NCBI GenBank assembly: GCA_024998685.1
Contig: JACOEH010000003.1
Span: 1-64,000, forward strand
Source: Nitrospira sp.
Lineage (GTDB): Bacteria > Nitrospirota > Nitrospiria > Nitrospirales > Nitrospiraceae
Reading direction: 5' to 3'
Length of the DNA: 64,000 nt
The position numbers and the translations under genes were made by a program. Positions 34,591 through 44,035 of this stretch are shown in pieces. How positions within the stretch are numbered: position 1 is the first letter of the stretch; every line of letters begins with the position of its first letter. The notes under the pieces are model-generated. The model was not told where the DNA came from. It did not search any database and worked only from the letters and a program-made list of their open reading frames with translations.

Positions 34591-35010
34591 TCAGCCGGCC
34601 ACGAATTTCAAGGCTATGCCGTTGATGCAGTAACGGAGCCCAGTAGGCCGTGGCCCATCCTTAAACACGTGGCCCTGGTGGCCTTCACATCGCGCGCAGT
34701 GTACTTCCGTTCTGGGCATGAAGAGTTTGAAATCGGTTCGAGTCTCGATGACACGCGGATCGATCGGCTGCCAGAAGCTGGGCCAACCGGTACGGCTGTC
34801 GAACTTGTGCTCAGATGAGAAGAGCGGCAGATCACAGCCGGCGCAATAATAGATCCCTGATTGATGATTCTCATGCAGTGGGTTGACAAATGGTCTCTCC
34901 GTATCCTCGTGCCGCAAGACACGATAGGCGGCAGCCGGCAGCTGTTTCTTCCATTCTTCATCGGTCTTCGTGACCTTGACGACGGAGTCGATATGAATAG
35001 TAGGCGGCAT
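34591..35010 (-). CDS. msrB: Peptide methionine-(R)-sulfoxide reductase
   Basis: The 139-residue MsrB has zinc ligands Cys56/Cys59 (YYCAGCD) and Cys105/Cys108 (CARCEGHQGHVF) and catalytic Cys128 in LRYCINGIAL. The usual Asn-Ser after the catalytic region is Asn-Gly here. There is no signal peptide, so it is cytoplasmic, and no MsrA is fused to it. It repairs oxidised methionine in proteins. Confidence 0.95.
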   Translation of the reverse strand: MPPTIHIDSVVKVTKTDEEWKKQLPAAAYRVLRHEDTERPFVNPLHENHQSGIYYCAGCDLPLFSSEHKFDSRTGWPSFWQPIDPRVIETRTDFKLFMPRTEVHCARCEGHQGHVFKDGPRPTGLRYCINGIALKFVAG

Positions 35011-35270
35011 CGGATTTCTCCTTCATCGGTGGTGTGATTACTGTTTAGTCAGGAGGCGCGCCGAAGTCTTACCAGGTTCCTAAAGAGGCACAGTCGCCCC
35101 TCTGATAATAAAATGGTACGGTTCAGAAACCTGGAATGCAAGGGCTCAAAATGAGACCTTTGAGCGAGGTACGGTGGGGGCAAATATATCTATCGAGCGA
35201 TGTCGGAGATCGCAACAGTTCGATCTTGAGAGCCTCCATCATTCATCCGACACGGCTCATAGTCACCTGG

Positions 35271-35816
35271 TCAATCATCTGCGGGAGTTCTGCGAAGCAG
35301 TTTCCACATTTCTCTGAACGATGGGTGGGGCTCCGTCAATTCCGGGTGAGAAAGGTCGATCTGAACGTCATAGAGAGCAGTGTTCACGTTTTTGATTTGG
35401 GCGACCGGGTACCAACATTCATACCGTTGTTCCCATCGGTCGCGATACGCAAGCCGCAAATAGCATCTGCTCAATGCTTTCATGCGAATTGGCGCATCTT
35501 GGCCCAGGACGATAGGAACAGAGTGCCGTTGATACCGAGGACCTTTAGGGTGAATGCGTTGGACCGCAAAACGACCCTCCCATCCTGCCAATTGGACGAT
35601 GCAATCATGGGCTGCTCCACGGCCCACGTTTTCTACCTCAGGTGTCAATGTAATTACCTCGCCTGCATTCATCGCCGACATGTTGGTGATGCGAAGCATG
35701 GGTAGATGGCGTTGAAACTCGCGCTTGATCTTACCGGCGAATCTATACAGCGCGAAGCCGCCGGCGCCTCCGACGGCGAATACAACAAGCAAGGCGATCA
35801 GCAAGAGCCAGTCCAT
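35271..35816 (-). CDS. Membrane-anchored hypothetical protein, 181 aa
   Basis: One N-terminal transmembrane helix (LLLIALLVVFAVGGAGGFAL) is followed by a basic stretch and a soluble domain with beta-rich character (GEVITLTPEVENVGRGAAHD, IVQLAGWEGRF), reminiscent of CARDB-like or Ig-like folds. The start at 35816 leaves the helix at the extreme N-terminus. No family recognised. Confidence 0.6.
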   Translation of the reverse strand: MDWLLLIALLVVFAVGGAGGFALYRFAGKIKREFQRHLPMLRITNMSAMNAGEVITLTPEVENVGRGAAHDCIVQLAGWEGRFAVQRIHPKGPRYQRHSVPIVLGQDAPIRMKALSRCYLRLAYRDRWEQRYECWYPVAQIKNVNTALYDVQIDLSHPELTEPHPSFREMWKLLRRTPADD

Positions 35817-36058
35817 GATGACGTTGTCCCAAGGAAGTGCATGTCTCTTTATTGGAAACGAGAAACCCTACGTGGAGGAGAGTCGGGTGTCAACTAACGG
35901 TCTGCGTGCAGAAGCTCAGATCACATGGACAGCCCGTGGGAGCCTCGATCCGATTCGCTTCTGAAGGTCGTTCTAGGAGTTTTGGACAAGCTGCAAGAGG
36001 GAGAGCCGGTGTTTCGCCACAGATGTCGGTCGTTAAAAGGTTCACCACATTCATCTGG

Positions 36059-36799
36059 TTACTTTTTTACACATTCGATCAGTACTGCAGGAGGGTGAGC
36101 GAGGTAATCCGACCAGAATGTTCCATCATCCACACCTTGCGGATGCGGAGAGACCTCCGGCACATGAACCTCGAAATCGTGGAATCCTGCCTCAATAAAC
36201 GCGGTCTCGTACGCCTCCATGGGTAAATAGTAATTCTCGATCTCGAATGAGGAATCGTCCAGATAGACCGTCCAGACGATGGGAGCTCCTTCATATGCGC
36301 AGTCCGTGAGCGTAATACTGAAACCATACTTCCGGTAATCGGCATGTGTGAAGGCGTAGAGATCGGGATTCCCTGTGAAGGTGAGGAACCGTCCACCCGG
36401 CTTCAAACGGCTCGCGAGCCCACGGCACATGGCCAAGAGCTCGTCCTGGCTCCGCGCGTAGACCAAGAGCCAGGCCGACACCGCGAGATCGAACTCCTGC
36501 CGAGCGCTTTCTGTACGAGCATCTTCGACACGGTATGCAATGCCCAACGGATGACGTGATTCCTGATCGAGGGCTAAACGGATCATGGCCTCGGAGCGAT
36601 CAATGCCTACGACTTCACACGCACCGCATTGCCGAAGTTTGCGTGCATAGAAACCTTCACCACAGGCGACATCAAGGACCTTTTTCCCTTCAAGATTCCC
36701 GAGGCGCTTCATTATTGAGTACGTCTCGATCCGCGCACGCCACGGATGCTCTTTACATTGCTTATACTGCTCTGCAATCACGTTGTAATCAGTCGTCAT
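36059..36799 (-). CDS. Class I SAM-dependent methyltransferase
   Basis: The 246-residue protein has motif I VLDVACGEGFYARKL, the acidic end of strand 2 (VVGIDRSEAM) and the post-I segments RVEDARTES and FDLAVSAWLLVYA, all typical of class I Rossmann methyltransferases acting on small molecules. The substrate is unknown. It is the last gene before the tRNA-Ser-linked accessory region. Confidence 0.85.
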   Translation of the reverse strand: MTTDYNVIAEQYKQCKEHPWRARIETYSIMKRLGNLEGKKVLDVACGEGFYARKLRQCGACEVVGIDRSEAMIRLALDQESRHPLGIAYRVEDARTESARQEFDLAVSAWLLVYARSQDELLAMCRGLASRLKPGGRFLTFTGNPDLYAFTHADYRKYGFSITLTDCAYEGAPIVWTVYLDDSSFEIENYYLPMEAYETAFIEAGFHDFEVHVPEVSPHPQGVDDGTFWSDYLAHPPAVLIECVKK

Positions 36800-36914
36800 G
36801 CGTTTTCATCCGGTTGTCCAACACTCGGCGACTTCCAGTCAAGATACAAAAAGAGGCCTAAGCTGCAGTTTAGCCGGCGTTCCAGCAGAAAAGACGAACA
36901 TTGCTGAGAATATA

Positions 36915-37004
36915 TGGCGGAGGGGGCGAGATTTGAACTCGCGGATGAGTTACCCCATCTCCGGTTTTCAAGACCGGCACGTTCGGCCGCTCCGTCACCC
37001 CTCC
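36915..37004 (-). tRNA. tRNA-Ser (anticodon TGA)
   Basis: This 90-base class II tRNA on the minus strand has acceptor arms GGAGGGG/CCCCTCC, anticodon stem-loop CCGGT-CTTGAAA-ACCGG, a long variable arm (GATGGGGTAACTCATC) and an encoded CCA. Its 5' half is repeated at 38324-38360. Confidence 0.96.
36965..37001 (-). repeat. 37-bp direct repeat inside tRNA-Ser (att-like, copy in intact tRNA)
   Basis: These 37 bases, from the anticodon loop to near the 5' end of tRNA-Ser, are identical to 38324-38360 in the same orientation. They bound 1.3 kb containing an integrase remnant, as in an integrated element. Confidence 0.8.
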
Positions 37005-37080
37005 AAACCAACCCTCGGTTGACCCGGCGACTATTCATCGCTTTTTCGTTATGGAGTCGCCGGATAAAACACTTAGTGCC
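37003..37080 (+). repeat. tRNA-flanking stem-loop repeat, copy 5
   Basis: The 5' box CCAAACCAACCCTCGGTTGA touches the 5' end of tRNA-Ser. The 9-bp stem CCGGCGACT (37024-37032) with AGTCGCCGG (37055-37063) is perfect, the loop contains ATTCATCGCTTTTTCGTT, and the 3' box reads GGATAAAACAC. Unlike copies 1-4 it lies on the 5' side of its tRNA, because the tRNA is on the minus strand. Confidence 0.6.
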
Positions 37081-37365
37081 TTAACCATTAACCAAGCTCG
37101 CTCGATCCGGAGCCAATCTGATTGTTCTTGGCGCGTCACGGCAAACTGAGCGGTATCCGGGATCACGTCGTTGAGCCTGCTGCCTTGCGCGCTTGAGAAA
37201 ATCCCCGGACGGCAGTATACGGGTTCCGTTGGCCTTGGTAAACACCCATTCGATTTTCTTCGGGAGTCGTTGTAGGACTTCGCGTACGATCGAGTTCATC
37301 GGGGTCACCCTCGGCTTGAAATTTTTCTCATAGGCCGCTTGGACGCATATCACTCCTCGACACAT
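37081..37365 (-). pseudogene. Tyrosine-recombinase (integrase) remnant
   Basis: The frame holds a piece typical of the integrase catalytic domain just before the HxxR box: KPRVTPMNSIVREVLQRLP, EWVFTKANGTRI, then FLKRARQQA. A frame change then occurs (the other frame continues as GLNDV), and no HxLRH or catalytic Tyr follows. It lies directly beside tRNA-Ser and reads toward it, as integrase genes at attachment sites often do. Confidence 0.65.
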
Positions 37366-37493
37366 GGCTAGTCACTCGGAGTGCGATGATTACCGGGCTT
37401 CCTCAGATGTCTTTATCCGAATATGCGGGGAAGCAGCGGTGGCTATCGGATCTACAGGTTAGATGGTCGCTCTGAAAGGATCACGTGAGAGGA

Positions 37494-38060
37494 TCAAGCC
37501 TTCGTTTCAAGATTCACAGTGAGAATGCATCCGGGCATCAGGGCTTCGACAACGTCATGCTTCTCTGTTGGGAGTGCGATGGTTTCTACCTCGGGTGGCA
37601 ACACGATATCTGAAAACGGCAGTGCACAGCGAGAAAAATTCAAGAATAAAACCTGCAGTTCTTCGGGTACGATGGGATTACTCGCTAACTCTTCGATTAT
37701 TGTGAGCATCATTCGACTTGGGAGCACAATTTGGTCGCTCGCAGTCCGACCAAATTGAATAGGTGATGGCTTCCGTCGAAGCTCATCATCATATGGGTCT
37801 GCCGGCAAAGGTGAAACGAGTAACAACGAGACCGCAGGACTATGGGACGGAAGTAAGATGAATCGACCCAAGATAACATCGCCATTATTATTTACATGGC
37901 CTTGAAACTGCAGAAGATTCATCACGTCACCGGCGAAGGCCTCCGCATCGTCCTGAGGTTCCACAAGGCCGTGTTCCACCATAATCTCGGCCATGTGTGC
38001 AAACATCTCTCCCATAGCAGAGTTACTGTATGGAATCATTTTCCGACCTTTGCTTGCCAT
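37494..38060 (-). CDS. Hypothetical protein, 188 aa, in tRNA-Ser element
   Basis: The start at 38060 is set by AAAGGAG eight bases upstream; the frame continues further up without one. The product begins MASKGRKMIPYSNSAMGEMF and is mostly hydrophilic, with a strand-rich centre (GHVNNNGDVILGRFILLP) and no signal or membrane helix. I recognise no family. It is the only intact gene between the two copies of the tRNA-Ser 5' half, so it was probably carried in by the element. Confidence 0.55.
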   Translation of the reverse strand: MASKGRKMIPYSNSAMGEMFAHMAEIMVEHGLVEPQDDAEAFAGDVMNLLQFQGHVNNNGDVILGRFILLPSHSPAVSLLLVSPLPADPYDDELRRKPSPIQFGRTASDQIVLPSRMMLTIIEELASNPIVPEELQVLFLNFSRCALPFSDIVLPPEVETIALPTEKHDVVEALMPGCILTVNLETKA

Positions 38061-38323
38061 CCTCGACTCCTTTATTGCCGATCTAACAAGCATACGGTGG
38101 AGTGTCAAGCCAACAGTCCTCGTTTCCATAATTCGCGCTCAATCAAGATCTTGCCCGTGGATAAATCAACCTCCATACGGCGTGCCGATGTGCTTGTCCA
38201 ACCAAGACCGAGACACCGCAGACGGAATTGCTGTGGTCATCGTGATCACCGGATGCATGGTCAATTTAGGAGTCGCGGGGTTTCGAGGTTTTTCTCGGAG
38301 TGCGAGGGTTCGCGCTTCGGGAT

Positions 38324-38360
38324 TTTTCAAGACCGGCACGTTCGGCCGCTCCGTCACCCC
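38324..38360 (-). repeat. 37-bp direct repeat, distal copy of the tRNA-Ser 5' half
   Basis: The sequence is identical to 36965-37001, then diverges by one extra C within the C run. It has no acceptor 3' half, so it is not a functional tRNA. It marks the far end of the integrated element. The rest of 38061-38442 shows no gene. Confidence 0.8.
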
Positions 38361-38442
38361 CTCCGTGTGCACGTTCTTTACAATTTCATGCGGTCGCTGA
38401 CCTGTCTTTTTTCGGATGCCATCTTCCTCTATAGTGGGGCCG

Positions 38443-38556
38443 AAGTATGTGATGGAGCTGACTCAGCTTGAAGACAAAAATCGGCGATTGAAACAGATGG
38501 TGGTGGATCAAGCGCCGGACCTCCACACGCTGAAAGCGGTCACCTTAAAAAACTGG
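38443..38556 (+). pseudogene. IS3-family transposase OrfA remnant
   Basis: The translated stretch KYVMELTQLEDKNRRLKQMV and the following VDQAPDLHTLKAVTLKNW match the leucine-zipper end of IS3-type OrfA proteins (pattern LEDENRRLKxMVADQxLDxxxLK). Neither the upstream helix-turn-helix nor OrfB is present, so this is a fragment. Confidence 0.65.
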
Positions 38557-38746
38557 CAGGGCGGAGATCGAGCGTCTGCTCCTCAAGCGCACAATTGTGG
38601 CCGCTTCCGAGATTTCCCATAACTCCTAAGAACTATAGTCGAAAGCTCTAGGAGCTCTACATAATCTCCACATTATTCAGCTTCTCGGCGCCAGACTATC
38701 AGCCCACTCTAAAGTTTAAACTTCAAGCCATGAAAGAGCATGAGCC

Positions 38747-39589
38747 ATGACTGACTCGACAGCCGATCAAAAGGACTTTGCAAAAGACGATTCCGACAGA
38801 AGTACAGCGCGTCCGTGGAATCCCTTGTCGGTCGATCCAGTGGCAAGCCGGTTTTCGAGTTATGCGGCATTCAACGGAACGTCGGTCACGAGACCCTTCG
38901 TCCCCCAACTGTCAATTGATCCCGCACTCATCGACGCCCATGAACAGCTACGGCAACAAATTGTGGGCCAGTTTTTCCCATGTACCGGCGCAGTTTCGGC
39001 GTTCAGTCAAAAACACTATCGTTTCGGACTCTATCCCGAATTAGCTTGCGACAGTGCCGTAGGCGCCGTTTGCCATGATCTGTACGATTTCTGCCATGAA
39101 TTCCCAGTCGTTGATGACCACTTCATTACCTTCGTCGCGATGTTTCGAGGGCCAGTCATCGAGTCAGAACAGCACTTCGAAGATCTGCTGTGGAATCAAC
39201 TTCAGGCCATGCACTTGTGTGACTCGAAGTTCTTCGTCTGGGACAACAACGTTGATCCAGACCCTCAGAGCCATCATTTTTCGTTTAGCATCGGCGGACG
39301 AGCCATGTATGTCATCGGGATGCATCCCAAAGCTTCGCGTTTAGCGCGCACCCGTCCGTATCCGACCATGGTCTTCAACTTGCACGAACAATTCGATCGC
39401 TTACGGGCTCGCGGAAAATTCGAAACCATGAAACAGACGATCCGAGCCCGCGATATGAGCTTCCAAGGCTCGATTAACCCAATGCTGGCGAGTTTTGGGG
39501 AAAACTCTGAGGCGCGGCAATATTCGGGTCGAGCCGTTCCAGAAAACTGGACTTGCCCTTTTCACCCCCAGAAGGACGACACAAGGTAA
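38747..39589 (+). CDS. YqcI/YcgG family protein
   Basis: This 280-residue protein fits the YqcI/YcgG family (PF08892): the FPC motif (IVGQFFPCTGAVSAFSQKHY), the central HHFSFSIGGRAMYVIGMHP and the C-terminal RQYSGRAVPENWTCPF. The biochemical function of the family is not established; some members occur beside siderophore or haem genes. The gene stands alone downstream of the tRNA-Ser element. Confidence 0.82.
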   Translation: MTDSTADQKDFAKDDSDRSTARPWNPLSVDPVASRFSSYAAFNGTSVTRPFVPQLSIDPALIDAHEQLRQQIVGQFFPCTGAVSAFSQKHYRFGLYPELACDSAVGAVCHDLYDFCHEFPVVDDHFITFVAMFRGPVIESEQHFEDLLWNQLQAMHLCDSKFFVWDNNVDPDPQSHHFSFSIGGRAMYVIGMHPKASRLARTRPYPTMVFNLHEQFDRLRARGKFETMKQTIRARDMSFQGSINPMLASFGENSEARQYSGRAVPENWTCPFHPQKDDTR

Positions 39590-39731
39590 CTATCCCTCAT
39601 ATGATCGTAGACCGCCCCGCCGCAGCGTGGTCGCTCGTTTAAGTTCAAGCAGGACCAAATATTTATGGGTTATCGACCCTCTAGGAGCTTCAGGAACGCG
39701 ACAAACAGCGGGGCTTAGATCAGGATAAGTC

Positions 39732-41018
39732 TCATTCTCTTGTAATTCTTTCCAATCTTCCCATGTATGGGCGCAGTACGGAAGGTATCTGAACCGAGCC
39801 GTCAGGCTGCTGGAAATTTTCCAAGATAGCCACTACGGTTCGTCCGACGGCCAGGCCGGATCCATTGAGAGTGTGGACAAAGTCGGTCTTCGCCTCTTTC
39901 TTCCCTCCGGTTGGGCGATACTTAATGCTCGCTCGTCTGGCCTGAAATGATTCGAAATTGCTGCAAGACGAGATCTCTCGATATTGTTGCTGAGACGGCA
40001 GCCACACCTCAATGTCGTAGGTCTTGGCAGCGGAAAACCCCATATCTCCGGTGCAGAGTGTGATGACGCGATAGGGAAGGTTCAAACCCTGCAAGATCGA
40101 TTCGGCATGACCCGTCAACCGCTCTAGCTCTTCGTAGGAACGATCCGGTGTCGTAAATGCCACGAGCTCCACTTTGTTGAATTGGTGGAGCCGGATCAGG
40201 CCTCTTGTGTCTTTTCCATACGACCCCGCCTCTCGTCTGAAGCAAGGAGTGTAGGCCGTGTAGCGGAGCGGTAAGCAGTCTCCGCTGAGGATCTCCTCAC
40301 GATGTAAGTTGGTTACCGGCACTTCGGCGGTCGGGATCAAGAAGTACTCTTCATCCCGCAGGCGAAAGAGATCGTCTTCGAATTTGGGAAGCTGGCCGGT
40401 TCCGGTCATCGTTGGACGATTCACCAAGAAAGGAGGAATAACTTCTCGATATCCGTGCTGGGTTGTATGCAGATCAAGCATGTAGTTGATCAGCGCTCGT
40501 TCCAGCTTGGCACCGACCCCGGTTATGACGGAAAACCTGGCTCCTGCAATCTTCGCGGCTCGGTCGAAATCCAGGATGCCGAGGTTCTCTCCGATTTCCC
40601 AGTGAGGTTTGGGAGGGCTCGAAAAAGACGGGATGGTCCCCCATCGACGGATCTCGATATTCTCCGACGCATCAGCCCCTACGGGGACCGAGGCATGTGG
40701 GAGATTGGGGATGCGAAGCGCGACATCGGTGAGCGCCTCCTCGATTTTTCGCAGGGCCCCCTCGGTGTCTTTAATACGATCACCCAACTGTTTCATTGCC
40801 GCCATGGCCTCTTCAGCCGGTTCTTTGGCTCGTCGCAGCCGAGCTACCTCTTCTGAGCCCTTATTGAGTTCATACCTGAACTGCTCGACTTGCGTCGTAA
40901 CGGCTCGGCGTTCTTCGCTCAAATTTTGGATGTCGGCCCACGGGACGTCGTTCCCGCGTCGTCCAAGAGAGGTGCGGATGTGGTCGAGGTTTTCGCGGAG
41001 ATATTTGAGATCGTACAC
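39732..41018 (-). CDS. serS: Seryl-tRNA synthetase
   Basis: The 428-residue class II synthetase has an N-terminal coiled-coil arm at about 30-105 that grips the long arm of tRNA-Ser. Motif 2 is seen in [20 protein letters not shown] and motif 3 in [33 protein letters not shown] is the serine-binding region. The length is normal. It charges serine onto the tRNA whose gene is about 2.7 kb away; the genes are not in one operon. Confidence 0.97.
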   Translation of the reverse strand: MYDLKYLRENLDHIRTSLGRRGNDVPWADIQNLSEERRAVTTQVEQFRYELNKGSEEVARLRRAKEPAEEAMAAMKQLGDRIKDTEGALRKIEEALTDVALRIPNLPHASVPVGADASENIEIRRWGTIPSFSSPPKPHWEIGENLGILDFDRAAKIAGARFSVITGVGAKLERALINYMLDLHTTQHGYREVIPPFLVNRPTMTGTGQLPKFEDDLFRLRDEEYFLIPTAEVPVTNLHREEILSGDCLPLRYTAYTPCFRREAGSYGKDTRGLIRLHQFNKVELVAFTTPDRSYEELERLTGHAESILQGLNLPYRVITLCTGDMGFSAAKTYDIEVWLPSQQQYREISSCSNFESFQARRASIKYRPTGGKKEAKTDFVHTLNGSGLAVGRTVVAILENFQQPDGSVQIPSVLRPYMGRLERITRE

Positions 41019-41158
41019 GAATCACACTTTGCAAAGGCGGATGGAATCTAGCATCTGGGTTCCAGAGAGTCAACGAACCCGATAGGCTGCCGCATCATGA
41101 CCATACGACCCGGTATAGAACATTGACATCGATCGGGCATGAGGAAGAGGATAGGCCG

Positions 41159-42172
41159 ATGCGCCAAATCTCCAATCTCCCAAACCCATTTGAGTCACAG
41201 CATCGGGACTTGCTTGAACCAGCCGGCACAGCCGAACTGGAACTCTATGTGGACGACAGTCGAGAGATTTTGAGCCGTAACGACAGCCCGGATTTGCCGT
41301 TTCGATGGAGCGTGAATCCCTATCGAGGTTGCTTTCATGCCTGTGCCTATTGTTATGCGCGTCCTTCTCATGAGTATTGGGGGTTCGGGTCGGGAACTGA
41401 TTTCGAGAGCAAGATCGTGGTGAAGAAGGATGCGCCGCGCTTGCTGCGGCGTGCCTTTGACAAACAATCATGGCCTGGAGAACTGATCGTCTTTTCCGGA
41501 AACACGGACTGTTACCAGCCGCTCGAGGCTGAGTACGGATTGACCCGTGCTTGTTTGGAGGTCTGCGCCGATTATCGGAACCCAGTCGGTATCATCACGA
41601 AGGGTTCGTTGGTGCTTCGCGACCTCAATGTGCTGGTTCGATTGAAGCGAGAGACTTCGGTGCTGGTATATTTCAGTATCCCATTTTCCTCGGACGATGT
41701 GGCACGCAAGGTAGAGCCGCATGTGCCGTCGATCACCAAGCGGTTTGCAGCCATGAAAATCCTATCCGATGCAGGTATTCCGACCGGTATCTCGATCGCA
41801 CCGGTCATTCCAGGCCTGAATGAAGATGATATTCCTGAATTGCTGGATCGCGCGTATTGTGCGGGAGCCTGTACGGCGACCTACAGCTTATTGCGACTGT
41901 CCGGCAGTCTGGAATCGGTGTTTTTGGAGCGGATAGGGGAGGCGTTTCCGGAACGGATCGGCAAAATCATCAATCGGCTCCGAGAGGTCAGGGGCGGGAC
42001 GCTGACAGAGAGCCGATTTTTCAAGCGACAGGCGGGACAGGGACCTTATTGGGAGTTGATCGAGCAGTTATTCGCTCTTGCGAAGCGGAGAGCAGGATTT
42101 CCTAAAGATGACATGAACGCCACCCCTCGAACGTTTCGCCGTCCGGGTGTCGAACAGGTGTCGCTCTTTTGA
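41159..42172 (+). CDS. Radical SAM protein (PA0069/SplB-like)
   Basis: The 337-residue protein has cluster motif CFHACAYCYARP with Cys58, Cys62 and Cys65 (CX3CX2C), preceded by the NPYRGC signature of the PA0069 family. The start at 41159 follows GAGGAAGAGGATAGG; a TTG at 41123 is less likely. The family resembles spore photoproduct lyase in fold, but its reaction is not known. Only 16 bases separate it from the rhodanese gene, so the two are probably cotranscribed. Confidence 0.85.
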   Translation: MRQISNLPNPFESQHRDLLEPAGTAELELYVDDSREILSRNDSPDLPFRWSVNPYRGCFHACAYCYARPSHEYWGFGSGTDFESKIVVKKDAPRLLRRAFDKQSWPGELIVFSGNTDCYQPLEAEYGLTRACLEVCADYRNPVGIITKGSLVLRDLNVLVRLKRETSVLVYFSIPFSSDDVARKVEPHVPSITKRFAAMKILSDAGIPTGISIAPVIPGLNEDDIPELLDRAYCAGACTATYSLLRLSGSLESVFLERIGEAFPERIGKIINRLREVRGGTLTESRFFKRQAGQGPYWELIEQLFALAKRRAGFPKDDMNATPRTFRRPGVEQVSLF

Positions 42173-42187
42173 AGAAAAGGAGGAACC

Positions 42188-42553
42188 ATGAAACATAATT
42201 CGGGGTTCTTGCAACTTGTCGAACAGGCGAGGCGACGTGTCAAGGAGTGTAGCGTGACTGAGGTGAAGGCTCGTTTCGACCGGGGAGAGCCGTTCCATTT
42301 CATCGACGTTCGGGAAGATCATGAATTCGCCAAAGACCATGCTCGAGGCGCTCGACATCTTGGAAAGGGGATCATTGAGCGGGATATCGAGTCGGTAGTT
42401 CCTGATAAGCAGGATTCAATCGTGCTCTATTGCGGCGGAGGGTATCGATCGGCGCTGGCGGCCGATGCCTTACAACAGATGGGGTACGGAAATGTGATCT
42501 CGATGGATGGAGGAATTCGTGCGTGGCGGGAGGCCGGTTATCCGCTGGAATAA
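42188..42553 (+). CDS. Rhodanese-like sulfurtransferase
   Basis: This is a 121-residue single rhodanese domain, with IDVREDHEFAKDH in the middle and active-site Cys82 in the loop YCGGGYRSALAADAL. AAAGGAGG precedes the ATG. The GGGYRS loop fits sulfur or persulfide transfer. It follows the radical SAM gene closely. Confidence 0.92.
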   Translation: MKHNSGFLQLVEQARRRVKECSVTEVKARFDRGEPFHFIDVREDHEFAKDHARGARHLGKGIIERDIESVVPDKQDSIVLYCGGGYRSALAADALQQMGYGNVISMDGGIRAWREAGYPLE

Positions 42554-42567
42554 CCGACTGCGCCGCA

Positions 42568-43116
42568 TTACTTGTTCGTCCGATCGAACTCCTTAATCAC
42601 CTGCTCGGTGAGATCGATCGTATCTTTGTTGTAGATCACGATCTTGACGGTCTGCTCGCTTCCTTTGTCGACGACGATTGAAACCCCTCCTTTTTCAGCG
42701 ACTGCTTGTGTCGCGACGGAGATTTTCTTCATGTACTCGTCGACCAACTCCTTCTGCTTTTTTTGGAGTTCCATGTTGAATTCCTGCGCACGCTTCTGGA
42801 AGTCCTGGACCTTCGTCCGGAATTGCCCCTCCTTGTCCTTCTTTTCCGCGTCGGTCCACTTGGGAGCTTGCTCCTTCAGTTGCTTCTCATAATTGCGAAG
42901 GTCTTCCTCATCTTTGGCAAGGAGTTTCTGCCTGGTCGAGACATATTCCTTCAGTCCTTCGAGTGCTCGCTTACCCGCCTTGGATTTTTCTAAGACGGAC
43001 TGTGGGTCGACCACTCCCATTTTAAATTCCGCGGCTTGGACTGATGTCGCCACGAGCAAAACAAGCGGAGAGAGGAGCGCTGTAAAGCATAGGGTTCGCA
43101 AAGCAGGAATACGCAT
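42568..43116 (-). CDS. OmpH/Skp-like periplasmic chaperone
   Basis: The 182-residue protein has a signal peptide (LCFTALLSPLVLLVATSVQA) and a Skp-type fold: KMGVVDPQSVLEKSKAGKRA followed by a long charged coiled coil (about 60-140) rich in Lys, Glu and Gln, and the closing IVVDKGSEQTVKIVIYNKDT. Skp holds unfolded outer-membrane proteins on their way to the Bam complex. The gene is isolated rather than in the usual bamA-lpx cluster. Confidence 0.88.
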   Translation of the reverse strand: MRIPALRTLCFTALLSPLVLLVATSVQAAEFKMGVVDPQSVLEKSKAGKRALEGLKEYVSTRQKLLAKDEEDLRNYEKQLKEQAPKWTDAEKKDKEGQFRTKVQDFQKRAQEFNMELQKKQKELVDEYMKKISVATQAVAEKGGVSIVVDKGSEQTVKIVIYNKDTIDLTEQVIKEFDRTNK

Positions 43117-43198
43117 ATTGTCTCTTGTGCCTCCTGACCAGAATGGGAAACCGAGGCAGAATAACCGCGCACTGTGGGTCTGTCAAGCGATCAGATGA

Positions 43199-43609
43199 TT
43201 ACCACGAATCGAAACTGATCGATTCTTCTGCAATCCAGACCTCGACGCCGTAGTGCCATTTGAGGCGTCGTGCGACCGCTCTCATCGCGTACTCATCCGC
43301 GTGCCTTGGATCGAATGGGTTCTGAATTTTTTGCAGTTTTTCCTTTTTGAACGGAGGAGAGTACCCGAGGTCCTTCATAGCGAGCGCCAATATGTTGAGC
43401 TGAAAGATACGCGGCGTTTGGTTCAGCTCTCCTAGCGTGACTTCCGCCGATCCATTTGAAGAGCGGTGTGTTTGGAACAATTCAATAACTCGGCCTTTCA
43501 ATTGAGTGCGTTGCGATTCGGTGAGTTCGGGAATGGCTAACTCTACTAAGAGCGCGTTCGTAGCGCCATTGAACGATGGCATGTCGAAAAGTCTGCTTAG
43601 AAATCCCAT
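43199..43609 (-). CDS. Hypothetical protein, 136 aa
   Basis: A GAGG eight bases before the ATG at 43609 favours the start MGFLSRLFDMPSFNGATNAL; the frame extends 38 residues further up without support. The product is a small, mostly helical, soluble protein (PELTESQRTQLKGRVIELF, PFDPRHADEYAMRAVARRL). No family recognised. It lies next to ompH on the same strand with an 82-bp gap. Confidence 0.55.
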   Translation of the reverse strand: MGFLSRLFDMPSFNGATNALLVELAIPELTESQRTQLKGRVIELFQTHRSSNGSAEVTLGELNQTPRIFQLNILALAMKDLGYSPPFKKEKLQKIQNPFDPRHADEYAMRAVARRLKWHYGVEVWIAEESISFDSW

Positions 43610-43894
43610 CTGAATCCTCGCTGCAAGATCGTGAAGCCGAGATGCGGCAGTCTTTCTACTGGCGAAGCGGCTGAGAGTTTCTGAAGAGTGTACTGAAACA
43701 GGCAGCGATTTTCCAGACTGCAAAAAGAGGGGGATGATGAATGAGAGCCGGTCAAAATTAGACTATTATTCGGTTATTTAAGGAGACCTTTGATCGTCCG
43801 GGTCGCGGTTCCCATCCCTTTCTGGGTGGTCTTGCCCACGGTGTCCAGGCTGAACGAAGCTACGGATGTGCTGACCTGCTGAATGACTGGACAC

Positions 43895-44023
43895 TCATGC
43901 TGACGGTACCTTTTTGATGTATAGATGCTCGATGACGAGTTTCTTGTCGGATTCCGAGTCCTGAGTTGTCTTCTTGTTGCCACGCTCTTGGCCAGTTGAT
44001 CGCTCAATGTTGTGTTGGAGCAT
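43895..44023 (-). CDS. Possible 42-aa peptide downstream of HicB-like gene
   Basis: The frame MLQHNIERSTGQERGNKKTT, ending KKVPSA, is hydrophilic and highly charged. It lies 12 bases after the HicB-like gene on the same strand, and its stop overlaps another ATG (ATGA). No clear ribosome-binding site. It could be a short product or the remains of a HicA-like gene; it has no HicA motif. Confidence 0.28.
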   Translation of the reverse strand: MLQHNIERSTGQERGNKKTTQDSESDKKLVIEHLYIKKVPSA

Positions 44024-44035
44024 GTCAAGGTTGCT

